A stretch of DNA of 64,000 bases from Acinetobacter qingfengensis. GTDB lineage: Bacteria > Pseudomonadota > Gammaproteobacteria > Pseudomonadales > Moraxellaceae. Under the pieces are notes generated by a model. It was not told where the DNA came from. It saw only the letters and a program-made list of their open reading frames with translations, and searched no databases. The stretch spans positions 1-64,000 of the forward strand of contig NZ_VXKN01000001.1 in assembly GCF_008693185.1 (NCBI RefSeq), in the 5' to 3' direction. Below are positions 38,628-48,502 of the stretch, piece by piece (the first letter of the stretch is position 1; each line of letters opens with the position of its first letter). Position numbers and translations under genes: made by a program.

Positions 38628-41600
38628 AAATCCTATTCACCTTCCGCCTGCCGAGGGTTTATTTGATCGGCTTATTCAATTTTCTATTCAAAATGCCATT
38701 TGGGTGATGCTGTTTGTCGCGGCATGGATTGGTGTGGGCGTATATAGCTATCAACATTTGTCGATTGATGCAGTGCCGGATATTACCAACGTACAGGTGC
38801 AAATCAACAGTCAGGCCAATGGGTTCACTGCATCTGAGATTGAGCAACGCATCACCTACCCGATTGAAAATGCTATGTCGGGTATGCCGAATTTGCAGCA
38901 AACCCGTTCGCTGTCACGTTATGGCTTGTCGCAAGTCACGATTATTTTTGAAGATGGTACGGATATTTATTGGGCAAGGCAACTGATCAATCAGCGTTTG
39001 CAGGAAGCCAAAAGCGAATTGCCCGATGCCATTGAACCGCAAATGTCACCTATTTCTACAGGTTTGGGTGAAATTTATCAATGGGTGATCAAAGCCGAAC
39101 CGACTGCCAAAAAAGCAGATGGTACGCCTTATAGTGCCATGGATTTGCGGGAAATTCAGGATTGGATTGTGCGTCCACAGTTACAACGGGTCAAAGGTGT
39201 TGCCGAAGTGAATAGTATCGGTGGCTACAATAAAACTTTTGTAGTGTCGCCTGATTTAATGCGTTTGCAGCAATTACAAATTCCTTTATCTACCTTGCAA
39301 CAGGTATTAAGTGAAAATAATGAAAATCGTGGGGCAGGCTTTATTGAGGACAATGGCCAACAATTGACGGTACGTGTGCCAGGCATTTTAAGCACGGTGC
39401 AGGATATTGAAAATGTCAATGTCACCACTAAAAATGGCTTGCCAATTCGGGTTGCAGATGTTGCACAAGTTTCCATTGGACATGATTTACGCACCGGTGG
39501 TGCAACCTATAATGGCGAAGAAACAGTTTTGGGTATCGCCATGATGATGATGGGCGAAAACAGTAAAACCGTTTCGCAAGCCATTGATCAGAAAGTCAAA
39601 GAAATCCAACGCTCTTTACCCCAAGGCGTAAAAATTGAAACTGTCTATAACCGTAGTCACTTGGTCGATAAAGCCATTAAAACCGTGGCAAAAAATCTGA
39701 TTGAAGGCGCGATTTTGGTCATCGTCATTTTATTTATCTTTTTGGGTAATTTTCGTGCAGCACTGATAACCGCATGCATCATTCCATTGTCAATGTTTTT
39801 TACCTTGTCGGGTATGGCGCAACAAAACGTCAGTGCCAATTTGATGAGTCTTGGGGCACTCGATTTCGGCATTATTGTTGATGGTGCGGTGGTGATTGTG
39901 GAAAACTGTATCCGTAGGCTGGCCGAAGCACAGCATCATAAAGGGCGTTTACTCACCCGTTCCGAACGTTTTAGCGAAGTCTTTCTGGCCGCGAAACAAG
40001 CACGTCGTCCATTAATTTTTGGTCAAATTATCATTATGGTGGTGTATTTACCGATTTTTGCTTTATCGGGTGTGGAAGCGAAACTGTTTCACCCAATGGC
40101 AATTGCGGTGGTGTTGGCACTTGTCGGAGCGATGATTTTATCGGTGACCTTTGTGCCTGCGGCAGTGGCTTTATTTGTGACAGGCAAAGTTGAAGAAAAA
40201 GACAGTCGCTGGATGCACGCACTAAAACGTGGTTATGGCAAACTGCTGGATCATACTTATGAATTTAAATCTGTTGTGGTGGCGATTGCACTGGGTATTT
40301 TAGTGTTAACAGGTTTGTTAAGCACTCGTATTGGTAGCGAATTTTCCCCAACTTTAAGTGAAGGTGATTTTGCTATTCAGTTGATGCGTGCGCCCAGTAC
40401 CGGTATTGAGCAATCGCTAATTATTCAAGAAAGTGTGGAAAAGCAATTGTTGAAAGCATTTCCTGAGATTAAAGCGGTGTTTGCCCGTACAGGGACAGCT
40501 GAAGTGGCAACCGATGTGATGCCGCCGAATATTTCTGATGGCGTGGTACTACTCAAACCTCGTGAGCAATGGCCTGATCCAAAGGAAACCATTGATGAAT
40601 TACGCACACGGATGTTGGCGTTTGTCAGTCAAATTCCCGGCAATAACAGTGAATTTTCACAACCGATTGAACTACGTTTTAACGAATTAATTTCCGGTAT
40701 TCGTAGTGATGTCGGGATCAAAATTTTTGGCGATGATATGCAGGTGCTCAATCAGGAAGCCGAAAAAATTGCCCAGAAAATCCGTGGTATTCAAGGTGCA
40801 AGTGAAGTCAAAGTTGAACAGACTGATGGATTGCCTTTACTGAATGTGGATGTTAATCATGCCTTGGCAGCGCAATATGGTTTATCGGTGCGTGAAATTC
40901 AGGATGTGGTTGCAGCAAGCATTGGTGGACAAAGTGTTGGACAAATTTTACAGGGCGATCGTCGTTTTGATTTTGTTATTCGCTTAAATGATGACATGCG
41001 TAATCCGCAGCAATTGGCAATGTTACCCATTCAATTGCCAAATGGCGGTCTGATTAAATTACAAGATGTCGCAAAAGTCGAAAATATATTAGGTTTAAGC
41101 CAAGTTAGCCGTGAAGATGGTAAACGCCGAGTGGTGGTATCAGCAAATGTGCGGGATCGTGATCTGGGTTCATTTGTTGCTGAGATGCAAACGACCTTAG
41201 CCAAACAGCCTTTACCAAGTGGTTATTGGTTGGGCTATGGTGGTCAATTTGAAAATCTGGCTTCGGCAAAAGCCCGTATGCAAGTGGTTATTCCACTTGC
41301 CTTGATCATGATTTTTATTTTGTTGATGGCGGTTTTTCACAAATTTAAAGACAGCATTTTGGTGTTTAGTGGCGTACCTTTTGCGCTATGTGGCGGTTTG
41401 GTGGCGTTATGGCTGCGTGAAATTCCATTGTCGATGTCGGCAGGTGTGGGCTTTATTGCTCTGTCGGGCGTTGCGGTATTAAATGGTTTGGTGATGTTGA
41501 GTTTTATCCGTGAACTCCGTGAAAGTGGTATGGATATCGTCCATGCAACTTGGCAGGGTGCAATTTTACGTTTGCGTCCTGTATTGATGACGGCATGCGT

Positions 41601-41775
41601 TGCCTCGCTTGGCTTTGTGCCAATGGCAATTGCCACAGGGACGGGCGCAGAAGTACAGCGTCCATTGGCGACAGTGGTGATCGGTGGAATTATTTCCTCA
41701 ACACTCTTAACCTTGATTTTATTGCCGGTGATTTATCGCTGGATGAATCAGGACCAAAAAACCAAAACGATATAG
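38617..41775 (+). CDS. czcA: Heavy-metal RND efflux pump CzcA
   Basis: The inner-membrane, proton-driven pump of the HME-RND type, 1052 residues with 12 helices and two large periplasmic loops. The proton-relay signature in TM4 reads DFGIIVDGAVVIVEN (about 413-427), the Asp/Asp/Glu triad known from CzcA; the NMxxG loop is present. The system exports Zn2+, and by family also Cd2+ and Co2+. It overlaps czcB by 11 bases. Length and motifs are normal. Confidence 0.96.
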   Translation: MDTKNPIHLPPAEGLFDRLIQFSIQNAIWVMLFVAAWIGVGVYSYQHLSIDAVPDITNVQVQINSQANGFTASEIEQRITYPIENAMSGMPNLQQTRSLSRYGLSQVTIIFEDGTDIYWARQLINQRLQEAKSELPDAIEPQMSPISTGLGEIYQWVIKAEPTAKKADGTPYSAMDLREIQDWIVRPQLQRVKGVAEVNSIGGYNKTFVVSPDLMRLQQLQIPLSTLQQVLSENNENRGAGFIEDNGQQLTVRVPGILSTVQDIENVNVTTKNGLPIRVADVAQVSIGHDLRTGGATYNGEETVLGIAMMMMGENSKTVSQAIDQKVKEIQRSLPQGVKIETVYNRSHLVDKAIKTVAKNLIEGAILVIVILFIFLGNFRAALITACIIPLSMFFTLSGMAQQNVSANLMSLGALDFGIIVDGAVVIVENCIRRLAEAQHHKGRLLTRSERFSEVFLAAKQARRPLIFGQIIIMVVYLPIFALSGVEAKLFHPMAIAVVLALVGAMILSVTFVPAAVALFVTGKVEEKDSRWMHALKRGYGKLLDHTYEFKSVVVAIALGILVLTGLLSTRIGSEFSPTLSEGDFAIQLMRAPSTGIEQSLIIQESVEKQLLKAFPEIKAVFARTGTAEVATDVMPPNISDGVVLLKPREQWPDPKETIDELRTRMLAFVSQIPGNNSEFSQPIELRFNELISGIRSDVGIKIFGDDMQVLNQEAEKIAQKIRGIQGASEVKVEQTDGLPLLNVDVNHALAAQYGLSVREIQDVVAASIGGQSVGQILQGDRRFDFVIRLNDDMRNPQQLAMLPIQLPNGGLIKLQDVAKVENILGLSQVSREDGKRRVVVSANVRDRDLGSFVAEMQTTLAKQPLPSGYWLGYGGQFENLASAKARMQVVIPLALIMIFILLMAVFHKFKDSILVFSGVPFALCGGLVALWLREIPLSMSAGVGFIALSGVAVLNGLVMLSFIRELRESGMDIVHATWQGAILRLRPVLMTACVASLGFVPMAIATGTGAEVQRPLATVVIGGIISSTLLTLILLPVIYRWMNQDQKTKTI

Positions 41776-41863
41776 GTTTAAATAATTAGATTTGCTGAAT
41801 TTTTATGTTGAATAAATTTTCGGCAAATCATGAATGGAAAATTGAAAAAAGAGTACATGACAA

Positions 41864-43837
41864 ATGACCAAACAACATCAACACAATCCACAAAAAAAAT
41901 CGTGTTGCTGTGATGATGAGATTCAACCCTCGCATGATACACACGCTTCTTCACACGAGCACGAACATAGCGCAGAAGGCAGTAAATTCCAGTTGTTTTT
42001 ACCTGCAATCATCGCTTTTGTCATTTTAATTCTTGCACTTGCCTTAGACCATTGGATTAAGCCTGAATGGTTTACAGGCTGGCTACGCTTTATCGTTTAC
42101 TTTGCTGCATTTTCACCAGTTGGCTTACCTGTCATTAAAGAAGCCATCGACAGCATGAAGAATGGTGACATTTTCTCCGAATTTTTATTGATGAGTATTG
42201 CCACCATTGGCGCATTTGCGATTGGTGAATATCCCGAAGCTGTAGCAGTGATGTTGTTTTATGCTGTAGGTGAAGTTTTTCAAACTCTAGCAGTTTCACG
42301 TGCCAAAGGTAATATTAAAAGTTTACTCGACCAACGTCCTGATGAAGTGACGATTTTAGTCGATGGGCAAGCCCAAACCATTGCCGCAGCAGAAGCAAAT
42401 ATTGACGATGTTATTCAGCTTAAAGCAGGTGAGAAATTAGCATTAGACGGCGAATTATTGTCTGATAAAGGCTCATTTAATACCGCTGCATTAACCGGTG
42501 AAAGTAAACCTGATACCCTCTATCAAGGTGAAAAAGTGCTTGCCGGCATGATTAACCTCAATACGGTCAGCCAAGTGCGCGTCACGACGGCATATAATGA
42601 CAGTAAACTCAGTAAGATTTTAGAAATGGTGCAAAATGCCACTGCACAAAAAGCACCAACTGAACTCTTTATCCGTAAATTCGCCAAAATTTATACGCCG
42701 ATTGTGGTGTTTTTGGCTATCGCCATTTGTGTGTGTCCGTATTTCTTTGTCGAAAACTATCAGTTTAATGATTGGCTCTATCGTGCCTTGGTATTTCTTG
42801 TGATTTCTTGCCCGTGTGCGTTGGTGATTTCGATTCCACTCGGTTATTTTGGAGGCATTGGTGCAGCAAGTCAAAATGGGATTTTATTTAAGGGCAGTAA
42901 TTTTCTCGATATTTTGGCAAAAGTGCAAAATGTGGTGATGGATAAAACCGGCACCATGACTGAAGGTGTATTTAAAGTCCAAGAGGTGGTGTTTAACGAC
43001 AATATCGACCAAAAATATATGCTGCAAATGGTCAGCGCTTTAGAAAAATTAAGCAGCCATCCTGTGGCAACTGCCATACATCAACATATCGGCGAATTAA
43101 CCCTTGATATCGAACTGAAAAATGCAGAAGAAATCGCAGGACATGGTTTAAAAGCCACTATCGCCGATAAAACTTTGTTGGTCGGCAATTTGAAATTGAT
43201 GGATAAATTTGAAATTGGTTATCCTGTCGACCCATCGAGTATTATTTATACGACCATCGCTGTTGCCTATGGTGATGAATTTGTGGGTTATATTACTATT
43301 GCCGATGAAATCAAAGCTGATGCACAAGCGACTATCGACCAACTCAAGGCTTTACATGTCAAAACCACCATGTTAAGTGGCGATAAAAATAATGTGGTGC
43401 AATTTGTGGCGCAAAAATTAGGCATTGATGCAGCTTATGGTGATTTATTGCCTGAAGATAAAGTGGCGAAAGTTAAAGCCATCAAAGCCAACAACCAAAG
43501 CGTGGCATTTGTTGGTGATGGCGTCAATGATGCGCCTGTGGTGGCATTGAGTGATGTCGGAATTGCAATGGGTGGGTTGGGCAGTGATGCCACCATTGAA
43601 ACGGCAGACGTAGTCATTCAAGATGATAAACCGTCAAAAATTCCATTAGCAATTAAAATTGGTCAACAAACCAAACGCATCGTATGGCAAAATATCACCT
43701 TAGCCTTTGCGGTCAAAGCGATTGTATTGATTTTAGGTGCAGGCGGCATGGCAACCATGTGGGAAGCGGTATTTGCCGATGTGGGTGTAGCATTACTGGC
43801 GATTATGAATGCAATGCGGATTCAAAAATTAAACTAA
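41864..43837 (+). CDS. cadA: Zn/Cd-transporting P-type ATPase
   Basis: A P1B-type ATPase of 657 residues. The membrane metal site is CPC (in SCPCAL, about 307-312); the catalytic Asp is in DKTGT (about 365), with TGES, SSHP and GDGVNDAPV in the expected order. The usual HMA fold is missing at the N terminus; instead residues 5-40 are His/Cys-rich (CCC near 15, then HDTHASSHEHEHS), a plausible metal-binding tail. It exports Zn2+/Cd2+/Pb2+ from the cytoplasm to the periplasm, where CzcCBA takes over. It lies 88 bases after czcA, probably in the same operon. Confidence 0.92.
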   Translation: MTKQHQHNPQKKSCCCDDEIQPSHDTHASSHEHEHSAEGSKFQLFLPAIIAFVILILALALDHWIKPEWFTGWLRFIVYFAAFSPVGLPVIKEAIDSMKNGDIFSEFLLMSIATIGAFAIGEYPEAVAVMLFYAVGEVFQTLAVSRAKGNIKSLLDQRPDEVTILVDGQAQTIAAAEANIDDVIQLKAGEKLALDGELLSDKGSFNTAALTGESKPDTLYQGEKVLAGMINLNTVSQVRVTTAYNDSKLSKILEMVQNATAQKAPTELFIRKFAKIYTPIVVFLAIAICVCPYFFVENYQFNDWLYRALVFLVISCPCALVISIPLGYFGGIGAASQNGILFKGSNFLDILAKVQNVVMDKTGTMTEGVFKVQEVVFNDNIDQKYMLQMVSALEKLSSHPVATAIHQHIGELTLDIELKNAEEIAGHGLKATIADKTLLVGNLKLMDKFEIGYPVDPSSIIYTTIAVAYGDEFVGYITIADEIKADAQATIDQLKALHVKTTMLSGDKNNVVQFVAQKLGIDAAYGDLLPEDKVAKVKAIKANNQSVAFVGDGVNDAPVVALSDVGIAMGGLGSDATIETADVVIQDDKPSKIPLAIKIGQQTKRIVWQNITLAFAVKAIVLILGAGGMATMWEAVFADVGVALLAIMNAMRIQKLN

Positions 43838-43866
43838 AATTTCTATAATTAACATTTATTCTTGAT

Positions 43867-43902
43867 AGGATAATCTGTATAACAAAGCGTACAGATTATC
43901 CT
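43867..43902 (+). terminator. 13-bp hairpin after the P-type ATPase gene
   Basis: AGGATAATCTGTA / TACAGATTATCCT, perfect arms with a 10-nt loop, 29 bases after the stop. No T run follows, so it may be a terminator aided by other factors or an RNA-stabilising hairpin. Confidence 0.5.
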
Positions 43903-44090
43903 AAGATCAATACATTAGATATCTTGAAAAATTAAAATGAATAAAAGTTATTATTTTATATTAAATTTACTTTTTGATTAAATTCAAAATCTACTCCTTT
44001 TTGCATACTCCCTCATAGGAATTTTAAGTCAATGTTGATCATTTTATCGTTAGATATCACTTAAAAATTCGTAGCAAAGAGGGGTTTAAT

Positions 44091-45455
44091 ATGACAAGAG
44101 TTGCAATTATTGGTGCAGGCCCAAGTGGTATGGCGCAATTAAGGTCTTTTCAATCTGCACAAGCAAAAGGTATTAACGTTCCGGAATTTGTATGTTTTGA
44201 AAAACAATCTGATTGGGGAGGGCAATGGAATTATACATGGCGTACAGGTCTGGATAAAAATGGTGAACCTGTACATAGCAGTATGTATCGATATCTTTGG
44301 TCAAATGGGCCAAAAGAAGCACTGGAATTTGCCGATTATAGTTTTAATGAACATTTTGGCAAAGCCATCGGCTCATACCCACCACGAGAGGTGTTATGGG
44401 ATTATATTAAAGGTCGGGTAGAAAAAGCCAATGTCCGTCAGTATGTACGTTTTAACAGTGCAGTAAGACATATTGAGTTTAATGAAATAACGCAACAATT
44501 TTTGGTTACAGTACATGATTATCAACAAGATAAAATGTATAGCGAAAACTTTGATTATGTCATTGTGGCGAGTGGGCATTTTTCTACACCTAAAGTGCCA
44601 AAATATGAAGGTTTTGAACATTTCGGTGGGCGTATTCTGCATGCACATGATTTCCGTGATGCACTGGAATTTAAAGGTAAAACTGTTCTTATTGTTGGTA
44701 GTAGTTATTCTGCAGAAGACATAGGGTCACAATGTTATAAGTATGGTGCAAAACAAATTATCAGTTGTTACCGTAATCAGCCAATGGGATATAATTGGCC
44801 TGTAAATTGGTCAGAGCGTCCAGCATTGTTAAAAGTTGATCAAACACATGCTTATTTTGCTGATGGTTCAAGTATAAAAGTTGATGCTATTATTTTATGT
44901 ACGGGTTACTTACATTATTTTCCATTTATATCAGAAGATCTTCGTTTAAAAACAGATAACCGTTTATATCCATTAGGGTTATACAAAGGCGTTGTTTGGG
45001 AAAAAAATACAAAACTATTTTATTTGGGAATGCAGGACCAATGGTATACCTTTAATATGTTTGATGCACAGGCATGGTACGTCCGAGATATCATTCTGGG
45101 AGAAATTCTTTTACCATCTTTGACAGAAATGCAAATGCATACTCAGCAATGGCATGACACGGAAAATGCAATTACTGAAATTCCTGATATGTATAAATTT
45201 CAGGGCGATTATATTATGGAATTGGTTGAAGAAACTGATTATCCAACATTTGATATTGAAGCCATGCGATTAATTTTCATGGAGTGGAAAAAGCATAAAA
45301 AACAAAATATCATGACTTTTCGGGATCATATTTATACTTCTGTCATTACAGGAACAAAAGCAGCCTTACATCATACTTGCTGGCTAGATGCATTAGACGA
45401 TTCATTAGAAGCATATCTGCAAGATGATTCCGCTCAACAGAAAAAGGCTGTATAG
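44091..45455 (+). CDS. tmm: Trimethylamine monooxygenase (flavin-containing)
   Basis: Oxidises trimethylamine to trimethylamine N-oxide with FAD, NADPH and O2. The 454-residue protein starts with an FAD-binding GAGPSG (8-13), has an FMO-type motif in [13 protein letters not shown] (about 178-190), a second nucleotide motif [10 protein letters not shown] (about 204-213), and the Tmm-specific segments [23 protein letters not shown] and [14 protein letters not shown]. Resemblance from memory to marine Roseovarius and Methylophaga Tmm is very close across the whole length. RBS AAGAGGGG precedes the ATG. It is separated from tdm by about 6 kb here, whereas the two genes are adjacent in many methylotrophs. 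Confidence 0.93.
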   Translation: MTRVAIIGAGPSGMAQLRSFQSAQAKGINVPEFVCFEKQSDWGGQWNYTWRTGLDKNGEPVHSSMYRYLWSNGPKEALEFADYSFNEHFGKAIGSYPPREVLWDYIKGRVEKANVRQYVRFNSAVRHIEFNEITQQFLVTVHDYQQDKMYSENFDYVIVASGHFSTPKVPKYEGFEHFGGRILHAHDFRDALEFKGKTVLIVGSSYSAEDIGSQCYKYGAKQIISCYRNQPMGYNWPVNWSERPALLKVDQTHAYFADGSSIKVDAIILCTGYLHYFPFISEDLRLKTDNRLYPLGLYKGVVWEKNTKLFYLGMQDQWYTFNMFDAQAWYVRDIILGEILLPSLTEMQMHTQQWHDTENAITEIPDMYKFQGDYIMELVEETDYPTFDIEAMRLIFMEWKKHKKQNIMTFRDHIYTSVITGTKAALHHTCWLDALDDSLEAYLQDDSAQQKKAV

Positions 45456-45494
45456 GGTGTTAGAGTAACTAGATTGTTAATAATTTGTCATAGA

Positions 45495-45526
45495 AAAAGG
45501 CTCAATGATAATTCATTGAGCCTTTT
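45495..45526. terminator. Shared terminator of tmm and tRNA-Asn
   Basis: AAAAGGCTCAATGA-taat-TCATTGAGCCTTTT, perfect 14-bp arms, lies between the convergent genes with A and T runs at both ends, so it can stop both transcripts. Confidence 0.88.
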
Positions 45527-45532
45527 AAATTT

Positions 45533-45608
45533 TGGCTCTCCCACCTGGGCTCGAACCAGGGACCTGCGGATTAACAGTCCGTCGCTCTACCGACTGAGCT
45601 ATGGGAGA
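45533..45608 (-). tRNA. tRNA-Asn (GTT)
   Basis: The complement folds into a complete cloverleaf of 76 bases including an encoded CCA: acceptor stem TCTCCCA / TGGGAGA, D arm with AGCTCAGTCGGTAGAGC, anticodon loop CTGTTAA (anticodon GTT), and T arm CCTGGTTCGAGCCCAGG. Discriminator base is G. Confidence 0.98.
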
Positions 45609-45648
45609 ATGTAGGGCGCATTTTATGGATGAAAATTATCTTGGTCAA
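45609..45648 (-). promoter_or_regulatory. Sigma-70 promoter of tRNA-Asn with GC-rich discriminator
   Basis: TTGACC (45643-45648, minus strand) and TAAAAT (45620-45625) are 17 bases apart. The bases after the -10 (GCGCCCTAC) are GC-rich, as in stringently controlled stable-RNA promoters. Confidence 0.8.
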
Positions 45649-45961
45649 GATAAAATTTTAAAAATAGAATTAATTGTCTTAAAAAACAGCAATTTTAAGT
45701 CAGTTCATTTAAAACTTAAGTATAAAAAGTTTTGAATTATAGCAAACAAGGTTTTCAATATATCATGAGGTTCTGGCTTGAATAAAAGAAACTAAAGATC
45801 CCTATTTTTTTGTATCACTTAGCTAAAAACCATAAGATAGGCATAAATATTGTATATATATCTTTGTATGCAAATAGATTGCATAAATTTTGATATTTTA
45901 GGAAAATATTGCTTATTTTCTTGAATCTAGACTATTTAGACATACTGGGAGTATATCGCAC
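45649..45961. other. Gap upstream of the Lrp-type regulator
   Basis: About 310 AT-rich bases. An inverted repeat ATGCAA-ataga-TTGCAT lies at 45868-45884, 77 bases before the ATG, and could be an autoregulatory Lrp site. No coding frame is seen. Confidence 0.5.
45868..45884 (+). promoter_or_regulatory. Inverted repeat upstream of lrp-like gene
   Basis: ATGCAA-ataga-TTGCAT, perfect 6-bp arms with a 5-base centre, about the half-site spacing of Lrp/AsnC operators. Role inferred from position. Confidence 0.45.
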
Positions 45962-46444
45962 ATGTCGCATCAACTGGATGAATATGATCAAAGAATTTTG
46001 CAACATTTGCAATCAAATGGACGTTTAAGTAATCAGGAATTGGCAGAAATAATAGGATTATCCACATCACAATGTTCAAGGCGACGTATTGCTCTTGAGC
46101 AAAGCGGTATGATTATGGGGTATTTTGCACAATTACATCCTGATGCGGAGCAAAATCCGATTATGGGAATGGTGGAAATTAAATTTTCACAATATAGTCC
46201 AAGTGTACTCGAAAAATTTCTACAGTTTATTGCACATGAACCAAAAATTTGTGAAGTTTACAAACTAACTGGGCGTTACGATTATTTGCTTAAAGTTGCA
46301 GTTGCTGATTTGAGTCAAATCAGCCTGATGATTAATCAATTGACAGCATTGAATATTAATATCAGTAATTTTAATACTTCGATCGTGTTGGAGCGTGTGA
46401 AGGAAAATCATCACATGATGTATTCTGGAGTCAGTAATGAATAG
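45962..46444 (+). CDS. Lrp/AsnC family regulator
   Basis: 160 residues: an N-terminal HTH (LDEYDQRILQHLQSNGRLSN, recognition helix STSQCSRRRIALEQ) followed by the RAM ligand domain (about 65-145) with GRYDYLLKV, the site where amino acids bind in family members. It precedes yitT-like and tyrB genes by 31 bases and may sense an aromatic amino acid; this is inferred from the neighbour tyrB. The three genes could be one operon. Confidence 0.88.
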   Translation: MSHQLDEYDQRILQHLQSNGRLSNQELAEIIGLSTSQCSRRRIALEQSGMIMGYFAQLHPDAEQNPIMGMVEIKFSQYSPSVLEKFLQFIAHEPKICEVYKLTGRYDYLLKVAVADLSQISLMINQLTALNINISNFNTSIVLERVKENHHMMYSGVSNE

Positions 46445-46475
46445 TCTAATAGAAAATCTGTTAGGAACTTAATTC

Positions 46476-47072
46476 ATGCCAATACGATCTCATTCTCATG
46501 TTGAAGATGCATTAGCAATGATTATTGCAACTTTCGTCATCTCTTTTGCTGTAATGCTTATTCAACAATCCGGAACGTTGACTGGTGGTACTGCCGGTTT
46601 GGCATTTCTTTTACATTACGTGACAGGTATTCGCTTTGGTATTATTTTCTTTTTAATCAATATTCCATTTTATTATCTGGCCTATAAACGTTTGGGCTTG
46701 GCTATGGTGATTAAAACCTTTATTGCGGTTGCTTTATTATCAATATTAACTGAATTACATCCACACTATATTCATATTGATACATTGATGCCTTTTTATG
46801 GAACTCTCTTGGCGAATATCTTATTGGGCATTGGATTTTTGATTTTGTTTCGTCATCGTTCAAGTTTAGGTGGAGTTAATCTTTTAGCGCTGTTCATTCA
46901 GGATCGTTATGGAATATCTGCTGGGAAAGTGCAGTTAGCAATAGATATGTGTATATTATTGGCATCAATGCCATTTGTAAGTTTTAAATTGCTGATAATT
47001 TCCATCATTGGAGCAATTATTCTAAATATGATTTTGACGATTAATCATCGTCCAGATCGTTATCTTGCTTAA
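46476..47072 (+). CDS. YitT family membrane protein
   Basis: A 198-residue inner-membrane protein with five or six predicted helices. The motif [15 protein letters not shown] (about 31-45) and a second, similar half [14 protein letters not shown] (about 130-143) form the internal repeat typical of the YitT/DUF161 family. The cytoplasmic C-terminal domain of larger members is absent. Function is unknown; its place between lrp and tyrB hints at amino-acid export or uptake (inference). Confidence 0.82.
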   Translation: MPIRSHSHVEDALAMIIATFVISFAVMLIQQSGTLTGGTAGLAFLLHYVTGIRFGIIFFLINIPFYYLAYKRLGLAMVIKTFIAVALLSILTELHPHYIHIDTLMPFYGTLLANILLGIGFLILFRHRSSLGGVNLLALFIQDRYGISAGKVQLAIDMCILLASMPFVSFKLLIISIIGAIILNMILTINHRPDRYLA

Positions 47073-47097
47073 ATTTGCTGTTGTTAAGGAAACAACT

Positions 47098-48291
47098 ATG
47101 TTCGAACAAGTACCCGCTTATGCAGGCGATCCAATTTTATCATTAATGGAAACGTTTAAAACTGATCCTCGCGAGAATAAAGTCAATTTAAGTATTGGCT
47201 TATATTATAACGATGACAGTATTGTACCGCAGTTAAAAGCAATTTCTGAAGCTCAGACACAATATCAACAGCATGATCAGGATGCCAAATTGTATCTTCC
47301 AATGGAAGGTTTGGCACCTTACCGTAATGCCATTCAAGCGTTATTGTTTGGAGACGATCATCCTGTATTGGCTGCAAAGCGTGTTGCAACGATTCAGACT
47401 TTAGGCGGTTCTGGTGCATTAAAAGTTGGTGCAGATTTTCTGAAAAACTATTTCCCGGATTCAGACGTCTGGGTGAGTAATCCAACTTGGGATAATCATA
47501 TTGCAATTTTCTCAGGTGCAGGTTTTGTCACACATCAATATCCTTATTTTGATGTTGAAACACGTCAGGTCGATTTTGAGGCAATGTGTGCTTGTTTAAA
47601 TCAATTGCCTGCAAAAAGTATCGTTTTATTACATCCTTGCTGTCACAATCCAACAGGTGCAGATTTAACATCTGAACAATGGGATAAAGTGATTGAAATT
47701 ATTCAGCATAAACAGATTATTCCTTTTCTGGACATTGCTTATCAAGGTTTTGGACAAGGAATGGCAGAAGATGCCTATTTGATTCGTGCATTGGCAAATA
47801 CTCAGGTTAGCTTTATTGTTAGCAATTCTTTTTCCAAGATTTTTTCACTTTATGGTGAGCGTGTCGGTGGATTATCATTTGTTTGTCAGGATGCCGATGA
47901 AGCAAATCGCGTGCTTGGACAATTAAAAGCAACTGTGCGCCGTAACTATTCAAGCCCGCCAACAACTGGTGCAGCCTTAGTCAATATTGTGCTGAACTCT
48001 GCTGAATTAAAACAGCTTTGGCTGGATGAAGTGGAGGAAATGCGTCAGCGAATTTTTACAGTGCGTGATCAATTACGTCAGCGTTTAACGGAACTTGTTC
48101 CAACACAGAACTTTGACTATCTGGTGCAGCAACAAGGGATGTTCAGTTATACAGGATTATCTGCGCAGCAGGTTGATCGGCTACGTGATGAATTTGGAGT
48201 ATATTTAGTACGCTCAGGTCGGATTTGTGTTTCCGGATTAAATAAAAATAATGTGGCGACTGTGGCTGAGGCAATTGCTAAAGTATTGTAA
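47098..48291 (+). CDS. tyrB: Aromatic amino acid aminotransferase
   Basis: A class I PLP aminotransferase of 397 residues from the ATG at 47098 (AAGGAA lies 7 bases before; the longer frame from 47065 would overlap the previous gene). The PLP lysine is in [16 protein letters not shown] (about 246), with CHNPTG (about 182) and the C-terminal RICVSGLN arginine. The sequence is of the TyrB/AspC group and mediates the last step of Tyr/Phe synthesis or the first step of breakdown with 2-oxoglutarate as partner. TyrB is preferred over AspC by its aromatic-type sequence, but the split is not absolute. Confidence 0.9.
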   Translation: MFEQVPAYAGDPILSLMETFKTDPRENKVNLSIGLYYNDDSIVPQLKAISEAQTQYQQHDQDAKLYLPMEGLAPYRNAIQALLFGDDHPVLAAKRVATIQTLGGSGALKVGADFLKNYFPDSDVWVSNPTWDNHIAIFSGAGFVTHQYPYFDVETRQVDFEAMCACLNQLPAKSIVLLHPCCHNPTGADLTSEQWDKVIEIIQHKQIIPFLDIAYQGFGQGMAEDAYLIRALANTQVSFIVSNSFSKIFSLYGERVGGLSFVCQDADEANRVLGQLKATVRRNYSSPPTTGAALVNIVLNSAELKQLWLDEVEEMRQRIFTVRDQLRQRLTELVPTQNFDYLVQQQGMFSYTGLSAQQVDRLRDEFGVYLVRSGRICVSGLNKNNVATVAEAIAKVL

Positions 48292-48300
48292 TGTAAATAT

Positions 48301-48331
48301 GAACAGATCGTCTCTAGAGATTGGTCTGTTC
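48301..48331 (+). terminator. Hairpin after tyrB, possible terminator
   Basis: GAACAGATC / GGTCTGTTC with a nested palindrome TCTCTAGAGA in the loop. There is no T run, so the call is tentative. Confidence 0.35.
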
Positions 48332-48502
48332 AATTTCAGGACATGTATCATCTAAAAATAATGACTATTATCTTTGATTTATGGTTACTTAATATGATGC
48401 ACTACAAAGTAACATAGTGATTTAAATTGGTGCAGTTTTACAAACTATTTTCAGTAAATTTCTTATAATTTTTTTACTGCTTGTAATGTCATGATCTTAA
48501 AC

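Noticed and set aside
41550..41789. A 79-codon frame at the 3' end of czcA
   Set aside because: It overlaps the conserved last helices of CzcA in another frame and has no RBS.
35566..45608. Genomic island integrated at the 3' end of tRNA-Asn
   Set aside because: The metal block and tmm lie on the 3' side of the tRNA, which invites this idea, but I see no integrase and no repeat of the tRNA 3' end to the left.
48301..48331. Strong terminator after tyrB
   Set aside because: The hairpin is real but there is no T run; kept only as a weak candidate.
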